NCBI GenBank assembly: GCA_052078155.1
Contig: JBQJBP010000001.1
Coordinates: 1,240,001-1,304,000, forward strand
DNA: 64,000 bases
Direction: 5' to 3'
Source: CAXBMB01 sp052078155
Lineage (GTDB): Bacteria; Pseudomonadota; Alphaproteobacteria; Kiloniellales; DSM-21159
A model generated the notes under the pieces. The model was not told the DNA's origin. It saw nothing but the letters and a program-made list of their open reading frames with translations, and did not search any database. Shown piece after piece: positions 1-8,778 of the stretch (positions within the stretch are counted from its first letter, which is position 1; each line of letters opens with the position of its first letter). The position numbers and the translations under genes are program-made.

Positions 1-1448
1 GAAGCCTGAGAGCCGGTCTGGGTCAGACGGAAAACGTCATCCCCGGAAGATCCGCGAACCACATCAGAGCTGTCGTTGGCGGAGATGGTGTCATCACCAC
101 CAGAACCACGCAGGGTATCAGCAGAACCATCAACAGTGGTGCTGATCATGTCTGACCCTTCACCGCCGCGGATGATGTCCTGACCGGCTGTTGCAGAGAT
201 GGTGTCATTGCCAGCGCCACCGTCCGCAACGTCGTTGCCGGAACCAGCTGTGATGGAGTCATTGCCGTCACCACCAGTGATACGGTCACCAGCAGAACCA
301 CCGAGGATGGTGTCGTTACCAGCACCACCAGACAGAACGTCTGAAGATTTACCCCCAGTGATGGAGTCGTCGCCATCACCACCGGTGATCACGTCAGAGC
401 CGGAACCGCCTGTGATGGTGTCATCACCGGTACCACCGTCGATGACGTCAGAGCCTTTGCCACCGAGAATGGAGTCATCACCTTTGTTACCAAAGATCAC
501 ATCCTTGCCAGCGGAACCAGCAATGGTGTCAGAACCAGCGCCACCTTTCATGGTGTCGTTACCAGACCCACCGGAGATGGAGTCATTGCCGACGTTACCC
601 TGGATCATGTCAGAACCGGAGCCGCCAATCAGCGTATCAGAGTCAGCAGTGGTCACACCGGCCACACCGCCAAAGATGGTGTCGTTGCCTGTGCCGCCAA
701 CGATGGAGTCGTTGCCTTTGTCACCGTACAGCTGGTTGGAACCAGTACCGGAGGCGATGATGGTGTCGTTGCCAGCACCACCGCGAACGGTGTCACTGCC
801 AGACCCGGCAACGATGGAATCGTTCCCGCGGTTGCCCTGAACCAGGTCGTTACCAGAGCCAGCTTTGATGATATCGGCGTCGGCACCTGTGTCCCCGGCC
901 ACACCGCCGAAGATGGTATCGTTACCGGAACCGGCTGTGATGACGTCGTTGCCTTTGTCACCGTAGAGCATGTCACCGGTGGAACCGGAAGAAGCTGTGA
1001 TCGCATCGTTGCCCTGACCGCCGCGGATGGTGTCAGCACCCCCGCCACCGGACAGTGCGTCATTACCAGCGTTACCCTGGACATTGTTGTCCCCGGATTT
1101 ACCGCCAGCGAAACTGTCAACGCCGCTGAAGCCGACAAACACACCACCAGCGGTACCGGTACCGGTCGTGGCAGAGTTGGCCAGATCATCAGCGATCGTG
1201 TTGGTCGTGCCGTCACCGAACTGCAGACCGGAACCGTCTACGAACTGGAAGTTCGTCACAGCGAGACCTTTACGGGTCACACCTTCCAGGGTCAGCGTGG
1301 TGCCATCGGACAGCGTACCGACAACGTTACCGCCAGATTCAGACCAGACAAAATCCTGAGCAGAGTTTGCGGTGACAACCACCACATCTGCTGTCGGATC
1401 AAAGGCGGTCGAAAGGCTCGACGTGCCGTCAAAAACAAATGTTGCCAT
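1..1448 (-). CDS. RTX calcium-binding repeat protein, C-terminus off the left edge
   Basis: The frame from ATG at 1448 stays open to the window edge (482 codons), so the C-terminus and any secretion signal are missing. AAGGAG lies 9 bases before the ATG. After a roughly 110-residue N-terminal part (begins MATFVFDGTSSLSTAFD) the protein is almost entirely glycine/aspartate nonapeptides of the GGxGxDxU type, such as GGAGNDTI, GGSGSDMI and GNKGDDSI. These form calcium-binding beta-rolls in secreted RTX proteins. An internal block is duplicated with a 79-residue period (LYGDKGND occurs in both copies). No enzymatic domain is visible, so the role (adhesin, S-layer or matrix protein, or the repeat part of a larger exoprotein) is unknown. 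The type I secretion ABC protein 1.5 kb upstream on the same strand is the likely exporter; that link is inference. Confidence 0.9.
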   Translation of the reverse strand, partial: MATFVFDGTSSLSTAFDPTADVVVVTANSAQDFVWSESGGNVVGTLSDGTTLTLEGVTRKGLAVTNFQFVDGSGLQFGDGTTNTIADDLANSATTGTGTAGGVFVGFSGVDSFAGGKSGDNNVQGNAGNDALSGGGGADTIRGGQGNDAITASSGSTGDMLYGDKGNDVITAGSGNDTIFGGVAGDTGADADIIKAGSGNDLVQGNRGNDSIVAGSGSDTVRGGAGNDTIIASGTGSNQLYGDKGNDSIVGGTGNDTIFGGVAGVTTADSDTLIGGSGSDMIQGNVGNDSISGGSGNDTMKGGAGSDTIAGSAGKDVIFGNKGDDSILGGKGSDVIDGGTGDDTITGGSGSDVITGGDGDDSITGGKSSDVLSGGAGNDTILGGSAGDRITGGDGNDSITAGSGNDVADGGAGNDTISATAGQDIIRGGEGSDMISTTVDGSADTLRGSGGDDTISANDSSDVVRGSSGDDVFRLTQTGSQA

Positions 1449-2924
1449 GATTATTACTCCTTAGAGACTCCCAGTCATCGGTAGTTACCGAACCAGGGAC
1501 TCAGACGTCAACGCCACGCCGTCGCCCCCCAAAATCAAGTAGTACCCCAAACTCTTTCGTGTTCAGCGTACGCAGCACCTCAAGCCTATGCAAGAGGTTT
1601 ACCGCTTTAGCCATGCGTGAATTCAAGTCAGACCCTTTTCGCAAATCCCTAAGGATTGGGTTCTTAATCTTGCTTCGCCACAGGACAGTAACGTCTTGGG
1701 TTCCATGGTGAATCCCCTCATGAAACCGCACCTCTTGCTACCCACAAATGAAACGAGGGTCAAGTGGAAAGCCGCATGTTTCCTGATACAAATGAACGCA
1801 TAACCCCTTTGTTTTCAAAGTCACCTTTAGATTTCACACCTAATCGGTAACCGGGACAGTGAGCAATCGGTGTTGGCGCAGTAAAACCAAAAGAACTAGT
1901 GCTTCCGCCACACTGTTACAAAGAGCGCTGACCATCAGGACTAAATCGATTACCGCCTTCACTACTTGTTCCAAAATGCGAAATACTCTGTAATTCGGAA
2001 CAAAGAGCTTACTGGTACTGTTGCACAATTTCCAAAGATTGTTGCCTTTTTGCCACAGCAAGAATCGACATTGTCAAATGAGGCCCGGCAAGCAACGCAC
2101 TGAAATCGCACAAGGCTCACACCAGATTCGGGGGAATCCAGCTTTTATCCTTTGGCATCGACCTGATAAAGCGGATCGGAGAGGGGCTGTGCTCTCCGCT
2201 TTGCCCGGTCTGTGTTTGTTGTCTCTGGCTGGAGAAGAAGCCAACTCGATAAGAACTCTCAATCTCACCATTAGTGGCGCCCTCCCCCTCTCGAGTAACG
2301 AGCAAAGAAGCAAGAACACTTCTGGGCGAACTCACGGCCTTTCATGGGCCGTTCAAGGGATCGTCGTGCAAAGACGCTTAAAAATGACACGGCAGGCTTT
2401 TCTTTCAGCCCCATGAAAGCGCCCGAAAAGCCAGGCCGTTAATCGAACCAGACACCGTTAACCAAACCAGACTATGTGGCACGGTACCGACGGCAAAACA
2501 GCGTAACCGACATGGGAAACAGGCGATGGACAAAGGGGCTTATCCCGAGAACAAGCAGACGGAGCTGATCTGTCCTTGCCTGTACTGAATTTGAGCCTGG
2601 AACCGGATCACGGCTGGATGTGCAGGCAAAGGGCTGGATGTCCGGGTAGAGTAGAGAGCCCAATGGTCCGGATTGAGCCCGGCACGCACCATCTCTTCAG
2701 TTCGAAGACAAGACCAGCAAGGGACAGGATCACTGGATCACTGGATCACTTCATCGCATTCCAGTGAAAAGCCACCCCCGCTATCTGCCGGAACAACAAT
2801 CAGAGATCGCAGGAAACCCGACAGATCAAAAGTCACGATAGGTAATGGCGTCGGACAGGAAAATCCGGTCCCAAACCATGTCCTTAGGCATTTGAAGAGC
2901 ATACGCCGATCCCACCTGGAAGGC
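1449..2924. other. Long gene-poor gap between the RTX gene and its putative exporter
   Basis: About 1.5 kb with no convincing gene. The short open frames here have no family resemblance, no good ribosome binding site and unbiased composition, and the DNA looks more AT-rich than the flanking genes. The RTX promoter should lie in the left part. A triple 8-bp tandem repeat lies at 2727-2750. I see no insertion-sequence ends or clear terminator. The tract could be regulatory DNA or the decayed remains of a gene. Confidence 0.5.
2727..2750. repeat. Three tandem copies of GGATCACT
   Basis: The octamer GGATCACT occurs three times head to tail without mismatch, about 180 bases downstream of the secretion ATPase stop. 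It looks like a slippage-generated microsatellite; no function can be read from it. Confidence 0.85.
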
Positions 2925-4883
2925 TCAATCGCCGTCGTTTGCCTTCGCTGCTTCAGTGCTCTCTGAGGCTTTGCTCTCTTCGGTTGGCTTGGTGTCAGTG
3001 TCGGAATTGCCAACGTTGCCTGCCCTGCCAGCAGGCTTGGTATCCGCAGCCTGTGCCGCCGTTTTTCCAGTTTGCTCTGCTGGCGAGGTCGCGCCAGCGG
3101 ACTCTGGTTTTCCTTGTTCCTTACCAGCGGCCTCTGCACCGCGCTGCATGGTCAGGCGTCGCGGGGTCATTTTCCCCCCGGAAGCGCCCTGTTTACCAGG
3201 CAGTTTCTTTTGCCCCTGATTAAGCTGCCGCATCACTTCCTGGGTTGGCCCAAAGGCGGCAATGGCACCTTCTTTCAACACCAGCAAACGATCCACCACA
3301 TTCAGGATGGATGGGCGATGGGCAATGGCAACGACGGTTTTGCCCGCAGCCTTCAGCTCCTTGATGGTTTCAATGAGCGCGACATCGCCTTCGGAATCCA
3401 GATTGGAGTTCGGCTCATCAAGCACGATAAGCGCCGGGTCACCGTAAAGAGCCCGCGCCAGGCCGATGCGCTGGCGCTGGCCATTGGACAGCATCACACC
3501 ACCGGGTCCGACTTTGGTTTCATACCCTTCCGGCAAAGACAGGATCAGATCATGGACGTGGGCCCGCTGTGCCGCCTCCACCACCGCTGCGTCATCCACC
3601 GCCCCCATCCGGGCGATGTTATCGGCAATGGTTCCCCGGAAGAGTTCAATCTCCTGCGCAAGATAGCCAAGGAACCGTCCCCGGTCGCCCGGGCTGAACG
3701 CCGAGATGTCAGCACCGTCCAGACGAACCGTGCCCATCTGAGGCTTAAGTGCACCAATCAGCAGCTTGCCCAATGTGGTTTTCCCGGCTCCACTGGGGCC
3801 GGCAATCCCCAGAACTTCGCCTGGAGCCAACTGAAACTGAACCTGTTTGACCAACGGTTTACGGGTGCCGGGAGCGTAGTAGATAACCTGTTCTGCCCGC
3901 AATTCACCGGATGGCTGTGGCAGTGCCAGCCCCTCGCCGCCCTGATCGGCTTCTGCAAGCAGTGTCGTAATGCGCCCATAGGCCTGCCGGGCGTTGACCA
4001 GACCTTTCCAGGCCCCCATGGCCTGCTCAACCGGAGCCAGCGCACGTCCCATCAAGATGGCCCCGACGAACATGGAACCCGGTCCGATTTCTCCCCGGAT
4101 GGCCAGCCAGGCCCCGACAGCCAGAATCAAAATCTGCAGACTGACACGAATGGCTCGCCCCAAGCCGGTGAAGATGCTCGTGCGATCTCCAACGGACAGG
4201 AGTTTCTGGGAGATGTTGGCATGGGACTGTTCCCAACTGTTGCGCACCTGAGGTGTCATCCCCATGGCAACGATGGTTTCTGCATTTCGCAGATAAGCCT
4301 GCGCCTCGTTCAAAGCCGCACTTTGAGAGTTATTGGTTTCCTGAATGGCAGAACGGTTCGACCACTCGTTAAACAGCGCCAGGAAAAACAGCAGCGCCGC
4401 CCCCACCAGTGCAACAAGCCCCTGATAAGGGTGAAGCGAGAAGATTGCGATGATGAAGATCGGAACCCAGGGCGCATCAAACAGTGCCGTGATGCCGCTG
4501 CCGGACAGAAAATTCCTGACAGACTGGACATCGCGCAACGGCTGCGCATCTCGGGATTTGCTGCTGGCCAGTACACTGCTGAACTGCGCTTTGAGGACTT
4601 CCGGACTGGTGTTGCTGTCGAACCGCTCGCCGGCGGACGTCAGAATACGACTGCGCAGAGTGATCAAGAAGCCCATCACAACAAAGGCAAAGAGCGCAAT
4701 AACCGTCAGGTAGGCCAAGGTCGCCAGATTTCCCGTCGTGATCACCCGTTCAAAGATCTGCAGCATGTAAAGCGGCATGGCCAGCATGAGCAGATTGATG
4801 AAAAGGGAAAAAAAGGACGCGGAAAACAATTCAGCTCGGCAGAGTTTGAAGAGCTGAGGCGTTGCGTTGCTTTGTTGGGCCAT
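2925..4883 (-). CDS. Type I secretion system ABC transporter (permease-ATPase), PrtD/HlyB type
   Basis: Inner-membrane exporter half-transporter that would power one-step secretion of RTX-type proteins with an HlyD-like adaptor and a TolC-like channel, neither of which is in the window. I chose ATG at 4883 (MAQQSNATPQ); a longer frame exists but lacks family similarity. About 652 residues: membrane domain over roughly residues 20-300 (includes LPLYMLQIFERV-like PrtD sequence), then the nucleotide-binding domain with Walker A GPSGAGKT near 362, signature LSNGQRQR near 466 and Walker B IVLDEPNSNLD near 485. There is no N-terminal C39 peptidase. The last 90 or so residues are a low-complexity Lys/Ala/Glu/Thr-rich tail not expected in the family. 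It lies upstream of and on the same strand as the RTX gene, and divergent from the TPR-sulfotransferase. Confidence 0.92.
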   Translation of the reverse strand: MAQQSNATPQLFKLCRAELFSASFFSLFINLLMLAMPLYMLQIFERVITTGNLATLAYLTVIALFAFVVMGFLITLRSRILTSAGERFDSNTSPEVLKAQFSSVLASSKSRDAQPLRDVQSVRNFLSGSGITALFDAPWVPIFIIAIFSLHPYQGLVALVGAALLFFLALFNEWSNRSAIQETNNSQSAALNEAQAYLRNAETIVAMGMTPQVRNSWEQSHANISQKLLSVGDRTSIFTGLGRAIRVSLQILILAVGAWLAIRGEIGPGSMFVGAILMGRALAPVEQAMGAWKGLVNARQAYGRITTLLAEADQGGEGLALPQPSGELRAEQVIYYAPGTRKPLVKQVQFQLAPGEVLGIAGPSGAGKTTLGKLLIGALKPQMGTVRLDGADISAFSPGDRGRFLGYLAQEIELFRGTIADNIARMGAVDDAAVVEAAQRAHVHDLILSLPEGYETKVGPGGVMLSNGQRQRIGLARALYGDPALIVLDEPNSNLDSEGDVALIETIKELKAAGKTVVAIAHRPSILNVVDRLLVLKEGAIAAFGPTQEVMRQLNQGQKKLPGKQGASGGKMTPRRLTMQRGAEAAGKEQGKPESAGATSPAEQTGKTAAQAADTKPAGRAGNVGNSDTDTKPTEESKASESTEAAKANDGD

Positions 4884-5456
4884 AAAGAACCTTGTTTGTT
4901 CAGCAGCAGTGGGAGAGCAATAACAGTTGCGCAGCGTAAAAAGAAGGGCGAATGATCTCACTGAAAACAATCAGCTGCATCAGACTGCCAGTTTCCCTGT
5001 GACACCCGGATTGGCACCCGGAAAAACACAGTCCCTGTCTGTGTCAGTTTGCCAAGGAAATCGCGGCAGAAAGGAATCCGACCAGCACACCGATGCGGCT
5101 GTCTGGTCCAAAGTCAGGAGTGATCAGTTCATCATCTCAACAGAGCTCACCAGACCAGTTGATCTGCCTTATCTAAGGTTTCCCACGATCTTGAGCAAGA
5201 CACCTCTTTTACAGGACAATGCGTCAGTCGCAAATTTCCTTGCACAGATAGGAGATTTGCCTATTGTTCTCAGCCGAAATTCACACAGTGGTTTGTGGCT
5301 TTGCCCCTCTGTGGCCTTTGAGCTCAGCATCTCTCAAAGAACGCCATCGGGACACGCTGGCGAACACCTCATTGAGGGCACAACAAACTCACCTCAGTTC
5401 GTCACCCGCCGCAACTGCCTTGTCCCTGCAGAAGCACGAGAAAGCGTAGCAACTTC
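4884..5456. other. Divergent intergenic region
   Basis: 573 bases between the secretion ABC gene (minus) and the first TPR-sulfotransferase (plus). Promoters for both directions should be here, but I cannot point to clear -35/-10 pairs. Open frames across it lack family resemblance. Confidence 0.5.
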
Positions 5457-7538
5457 ATGAGTCTCGTTTCAGACAAAAAATTCGACGAAGGTCAGGCCGC
5501 CTTTTTGGAAGCTGACTATGAAAGAGCTCTCGAGCTGCTTGAAAGCGTCGACGAAACGACGAAGTCAGAACCTGACTATCTAAAACTAAAAGGACTGGCT
5601 CTGCAAAAAAGCGGCGACTGGCGCAAAGCCGGATTGTCTTTGCGGAAAGCCCTGGTGAAGAACCCCAAGGACAAAGAAAGCTGGGTTGCGCTGGGCGATG
5701 TCATGTGGGAGCTCAAGCAGTATCGTGATGCCTCTGAGTCCTATTCTGAAGCGCTCTACATTGATTCAGAAGACGCCTCCCTGCTCGTTGCACGGGCCCG
5801 ATGCAACCGCAACAGGAACAAGCTGTCTGCTGCGTTGAAGGACGCACTGAGGGCTGCAGAACTGGATAAGGAAAACCTGGCCTTTCTTTCGGAAATTGCT
5901 CAGCAATCGGCTCAGGCTGCTCAAAGAGAGCAGGACAAAAAGGCCATGGCTTCTGCCGTGACGGCCTTTCAGAAGCACTCTGAACTGGCAGGCGGTGATG
6001 TTGAATCACTGCAATCAGCCGCCATGTATGCCCGCCGCAGCGAGCAGGCTGAGCTGGCCCGTGAAATCCTGCTGGAAGCTCTCAAGATAGAACCGGAATC
6101 GGCTGATCTGCTGAACATTCTTGCGAATGCTCTCAGAGACATGGATCGCCTGGGAGATGCCCAGAAGCGGTTCCAGCAAGCCCTGAAAATTGACCCGGAC
6201 CACATTCTGGCAAACTACAATTTCGGGGAACTGCTGGCTGAACGCAGCCAGCACAACAAGGCCGAAGAGTACTATCGAAAGACCATCGAGCTAAAACCCG
6301 ATTACCTACAAGCCTATCTGGGACTCGGCCGGTGCCTGGCCAAAGCAGAGCGTCATGAAGAAGCGCAGGAGATCTATGATCGGGCCCTGGAATTGAAGCC
6401 CAACAACGTCCGGGTGATGTTGAACAAAGCCTATTCCTACAAATCTATGGGAGAAATGGACACCGCCAAGTCCATGGCCCACAAGATCCTGGAACTGGAG
6501 CCCACCGAGCCCAACGCTCTCCAGCTCTACACCGGTGTACAAAAACTGACCGGTGACGATCCCATGATCGACAAGATTCGGGAAGTTGTTAAAAACCCGG
6601 AGCTGGGCCCCAATGCCCGAACCGCTATTTCCTTTGCTCTGGCCAAAGCTTCTGATGACCAGAAGGACTACCCGACGGCTTTCCATCACTACAAAATCGC
6701 CAATGAAATCCGTGCGGCTGGTGAAGATCCCTACGATCCGGCCAAAGTGGAAGAAATGGCAGAAAAGACCAAAGAACTTTTCACTGCAGACTTCCTGGAG
6801 TCCCGCAAGGAACACGGCCTGCCGGTAGAAACCCCGGTTTTCATTTTCGGCATGCCCCGCTCCGGCACCACCCTGACCGAGCAGATCATTGCCTCCCACC
6901 CGGATGCCATCGGGACAGGCGAACGCCGGGAAGGCCGTCAACTGGAACGGATGGCCCGCAACAAGGTGGAGAACTTCCCTCAGGACGTCAGCCCGGAGAT
7001 CTGCCGGAACATGGCCGCCCGTTACCTGACGGCTGTCCTGCCCCACAATCAGAGGGTCATTCGGGTCACAGACAAGATGCCCTTTAACTTCTGGTGTGTG
7101 GGCTGGCTTTACATGATGTTCCCGAAAGCCAAGTTCATTCATACGAAGCGCTCTCTGTATGATGTGGCGCTGTCGAACTTCTTCCAGAACTTCTCCGATA
7201 ACCTGTCTTTCTCCTACAACATGGAAGACATGGGCCATTACATGACCGTCTATCACGGCCTGGTGGAGCACTGGAAGAAGGTCATTCCAGGCGGCGTCTA
7301 TGAAAGCGTTTACGAAGAACTGGTGGGCGATTCTGAGACCAATATCCCCAAACTGATCGACTACGTCGGTCTGCCCTGGGATGAGGCCTGCCTGGAGCCC
7401 CATCGCACCAAGCGCCCGATCATGACAGCGTCCAGCTGGCAGGTTCGCCAACCCATCTACAAAACCTCTTCTGAACGCTGGCGGCGCTACGAAAAGCAGC
7501 TGGCGCCTCTGATGCGGGTTTTGGGCGATATCAAGTAA
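5457..7538 (+). CDS. TPR-repeat sulfotransferase (first of two)
   Basis: 693 residues. The N-terminal 400 or so are helical tetratricopeptide repeats (e.g. AEEYYRKTIELKPDYLQAYL around 262-281). They precede a sulfotransferase domain of the Sulfotransfer_3 type. The 5'-phosphosulfate-binding loop FGMPRSGTTLTEQIIASHP lies near residues 463-481; the second PAPS-contact strand (HTKRSLYDVALSNFFQNF) is near 561-578. The family transfers sulfate from PAPS to a hydroxyl on a glycan or protein; the TPR part probably binds the acceptor or a partner. The C-terminal third closely matches the second TPR-sulfotransferase at 23.6-25.2 kb (both contain TEQI..SHP/AHP and LPWD[ED]ACLEPH), so the two are paralogues bracketing the glycan block. 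The acceptor is unknown; protein tyrosine sulfation is a possible alternative. Confidence 0.9.
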   Translation: MSLVSDKKFDEGQAAFLEADYERALELLESVDETTKSEPDYLKLKGLALQKSGDWRKAGLSLRKALVKNPKDKESWVALGDVMWELKQYRDASESYSEALYIDSEDASLLVARARCNRNRNKLSAALKDALRAAELDKENLAFLSEIAQQSAQAAQREQDKKAMASAVTAFQKHSELAGGDVESLQSAAMYARRSEQAELAREILLEALKIEPESADLLNILANALRDMDRLGDAQKRFQQALKIDPDHILANYNFGELLAERSQHNKAEEYYRKTIELKPDYLQAYLGLGRCLAKAERHEEAQEIYDRALELKPNNVRVMLNKAYSYKSMGEMDTAKSMAHKILELEPTEPNALQLYTGVQKLTGDDPMIDKIREVVKNPELGPNARTAISFALAKASDDQKDYPTAFHHYKIANEIRAAGEDPYDPAKVEEMAEKTKELFTADFLESRKEHGLPVETPVFIFGMPRSGTTLTEQIIASHPDAIGTGERREGRQLERMARNKVENFPQDVSPEICRNMAARYLTAVLPHNQRVIRVTDKMPFNFWCVGWLYMMFPKAKFIHTKRSLYDVALSNFFQNFSDNLSFSYNMEDMGHYMTVYHGLVEHWKKVIPGGVYESVYEELVGDSETNIPKLIDYVGLPWDEACLEPHRTKRPIMTASSWQVRQPIYKTSSERWRRYEKQLAPLMRVLGDIK

Positions 7539-7592
7539 TCTGGCGGGACTGGCTTCCAGATCGCTTGAAAAGACAAGAGACCGGAAAACACT

Positions 7593-7623
7593 AAAGGCCC
7601 GATGATGCCCTCACCGGGCCTTT
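7593..7623 (+). terminator. Probable rho-independent terminator after the TPR-sulfotransferase
   Basis: Perfect 9-bp stem AAAGGCCCG/CGGGCCTTT with a 13-base loop, 55 bases after the stop codon. The T-tract is short (TTTG), so termination may be partial. Confidence 0.7.
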
Positions 7624-7724
7624 GTCCCGTCAATCAGCCTGCCAGTATATGTTCGCTGCGTTTTCTAAAGGACCGCCCCTAGAGTCAAATCGGTTTAAGC
7701 CTTGTCACAAAGTGAGCCCAACTA

Positions 7725-7756
7725 GCGCGATTTGCCTCAGGCGCGATTTGCCTCTG
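7725..7756. repeat. Two tandem copies of a 16-bp unit
   Basis: GCGCGATTTGCCTCAG is followed directly by GCGCGATTTGCCTCTG, one mismatch in 16. It lies in the 382-base gap (7539-7920) before the exporter genes, between the terminator and the probable start of the wzm-like gene. It could be a slippage product or a pair of protein-binding sites in the exporter promoter region. Confidence 0.8.
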
Positions 7757-7908
7757 GAAAGATCACCCACTTCTCGTCTTTTTCTGGAACTCCGTCTGAG
7801 AGACAGGTAAAAGCCGGGAGATTACAAGAGACGGTAGCAAAGGCTGGCTTTCTCCTCTGGAAAGCCGCCGTCGAGCGATAGCCTTTGCCTGGAGACCAGG
7901 CCAGGGTC

Positions 7909-7913
7909 AGGAG
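7909..7913 (+). promoter_or_regulatory. Shine-Dalgarno AGGAG favouring a TTG start
   Basis: AGGAG sits 7 bases before an in-frame TTG at 7921. The nearest in-frame ATG (7945) has no recognisable ribosome binding site. This is why the exporter permease is started at TTG. Confidence 0.55.
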
Positions 7914-7920
7914 ACTGTAT

Positions 7921-8778
7921 TTGAGCGCCTTACCTTCCCATCCCATGAACACCCTTAAAAACAAGGGTATCGGGGCCCTGCTGATCGAACCTTTTGCCTG
8001 CTACTGGCGCAATCGAGATCTGACCTGGCAGATGACCAAACGGGAAATCGAGGGCCGCTATCGCGGATCCGCGCTCGGTATGCTCTGGGCCTTCCTCAAC
8101 CCTCTGCTTCTCCTGGCGGTGTTTACCTTTATCTTCAGCGTGATCTTTCAGGTTCGCTGGAACGAAGCTGTCAGCGACACAGGCTCTTTCAGCCTGGTGC
8201 TGTTCACCGGCCTGATCTGCTTCTGGTTTTTTGCCGACTGCGCCCAAGGGGCACCAACCCAGATCCGGGGACGGGTAAGCTACGTCAAGAAGGTGGTCTT
8301 TCCGCTGGAGGTCTTTGCCTGGGTATTGGTGTCAGTGGCCCTCTTTCACACCACCATCAGCAGCCTGGTGTTGTTTGTCGCCCATTTCTTCATCATTGGA
8401 CTGCCCCCACTGACCGCCCTGCTCTTTCCCGTGATGTTGCTGCCCCTGGTGATCTACATGCTGGGACTGGTCTGGTTTTTGTCCGCCTTGGGTGTCTTCC
8501 TGCAGGATATCGGTCAGCTGATCGGCATCCTGGTGACCATGTTCATGTTCCTCACGCCCATCTTCTATCCCGTCGACCGGGTTCCGGAAGAGTTCAGACT
8601 GGTCATGGAAATCAGCCCCATTGCCTTTACGGTCGGCGCAGCCCGGGCGGTGGTGCTTTGGGGTGAGCAGCCCAACTGGCAAGGCTGGGGCCTGCATATG
8701 ATCGGGGCTTTCTGTGTGATGTTCCTGGGCTTTGCCTGGTTCAAGCTGACCCGCCGGGGGTTTGCTGATGTCCTCTGA
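7921..8778 (+). CDS. ABC-2 type polysaccharide export permease (Wzm/KpsM-like)
   Basis: Membrane subunit of an ABC exporter that moves a finished lipid-linked polysaccharide across the inner membrane. About 285 residues, with the N-terminal cytoplasmic signature of the family (WRNRDLTWQMTKREIEGRYRGS, read in parts, then LGMLWAFLNPLLLLAVF) and six or so membrane spans through to the C-terminus. Start is uncertain: TTG at 7921 has a good AGGAG, ATG at 7945 does not. It overlaps the next gene by 11 bases, so the two subunits are translationally coupled. The family exports O-antigens, capsules and teichoic acids; here the neighbours indicate a sulfated glycan. Confidence 0.9.
   Translation: MSALPSHPMNTLKNKGIGALLIEPFACYWRNRDLTWQMTKREIEGRYRGSALGMLWAFLNPLLLLAVFTFIFSVIFQVRWNEAVSDTGSFSLVLFTGLICFWFFADCAQGAPTQIRGRVSYVKKVVFPLEVFAWVLVSVALFHTTISSLVLFVAHFFIIGLPPLTALLFPVMLLPLVIYMLGLVWFLSALGVFLQDIGQLIGILVTMFMFLTPIFYPVDRVPEEFRLVMEISPIAFTVGAARAVVLWGEQPNWQGWGLHMIGAFCVMFLGFAWFKLTRRGFADVL

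Noticed and set aside
2021..2416. 131-residue plus-strand frame in the left intergenic region
   Set aside because: No ribosome binding site and no motif; composition is like the surrounding non-coding DNA.
3072..4955. 627-residue plus-strand open frame opposite the secretion ABC gene
   Set aside because: It is the antisense shadow of a gene with intact Walker and signature motifs; the translated product is His/Gln-rich and without family resemblance.
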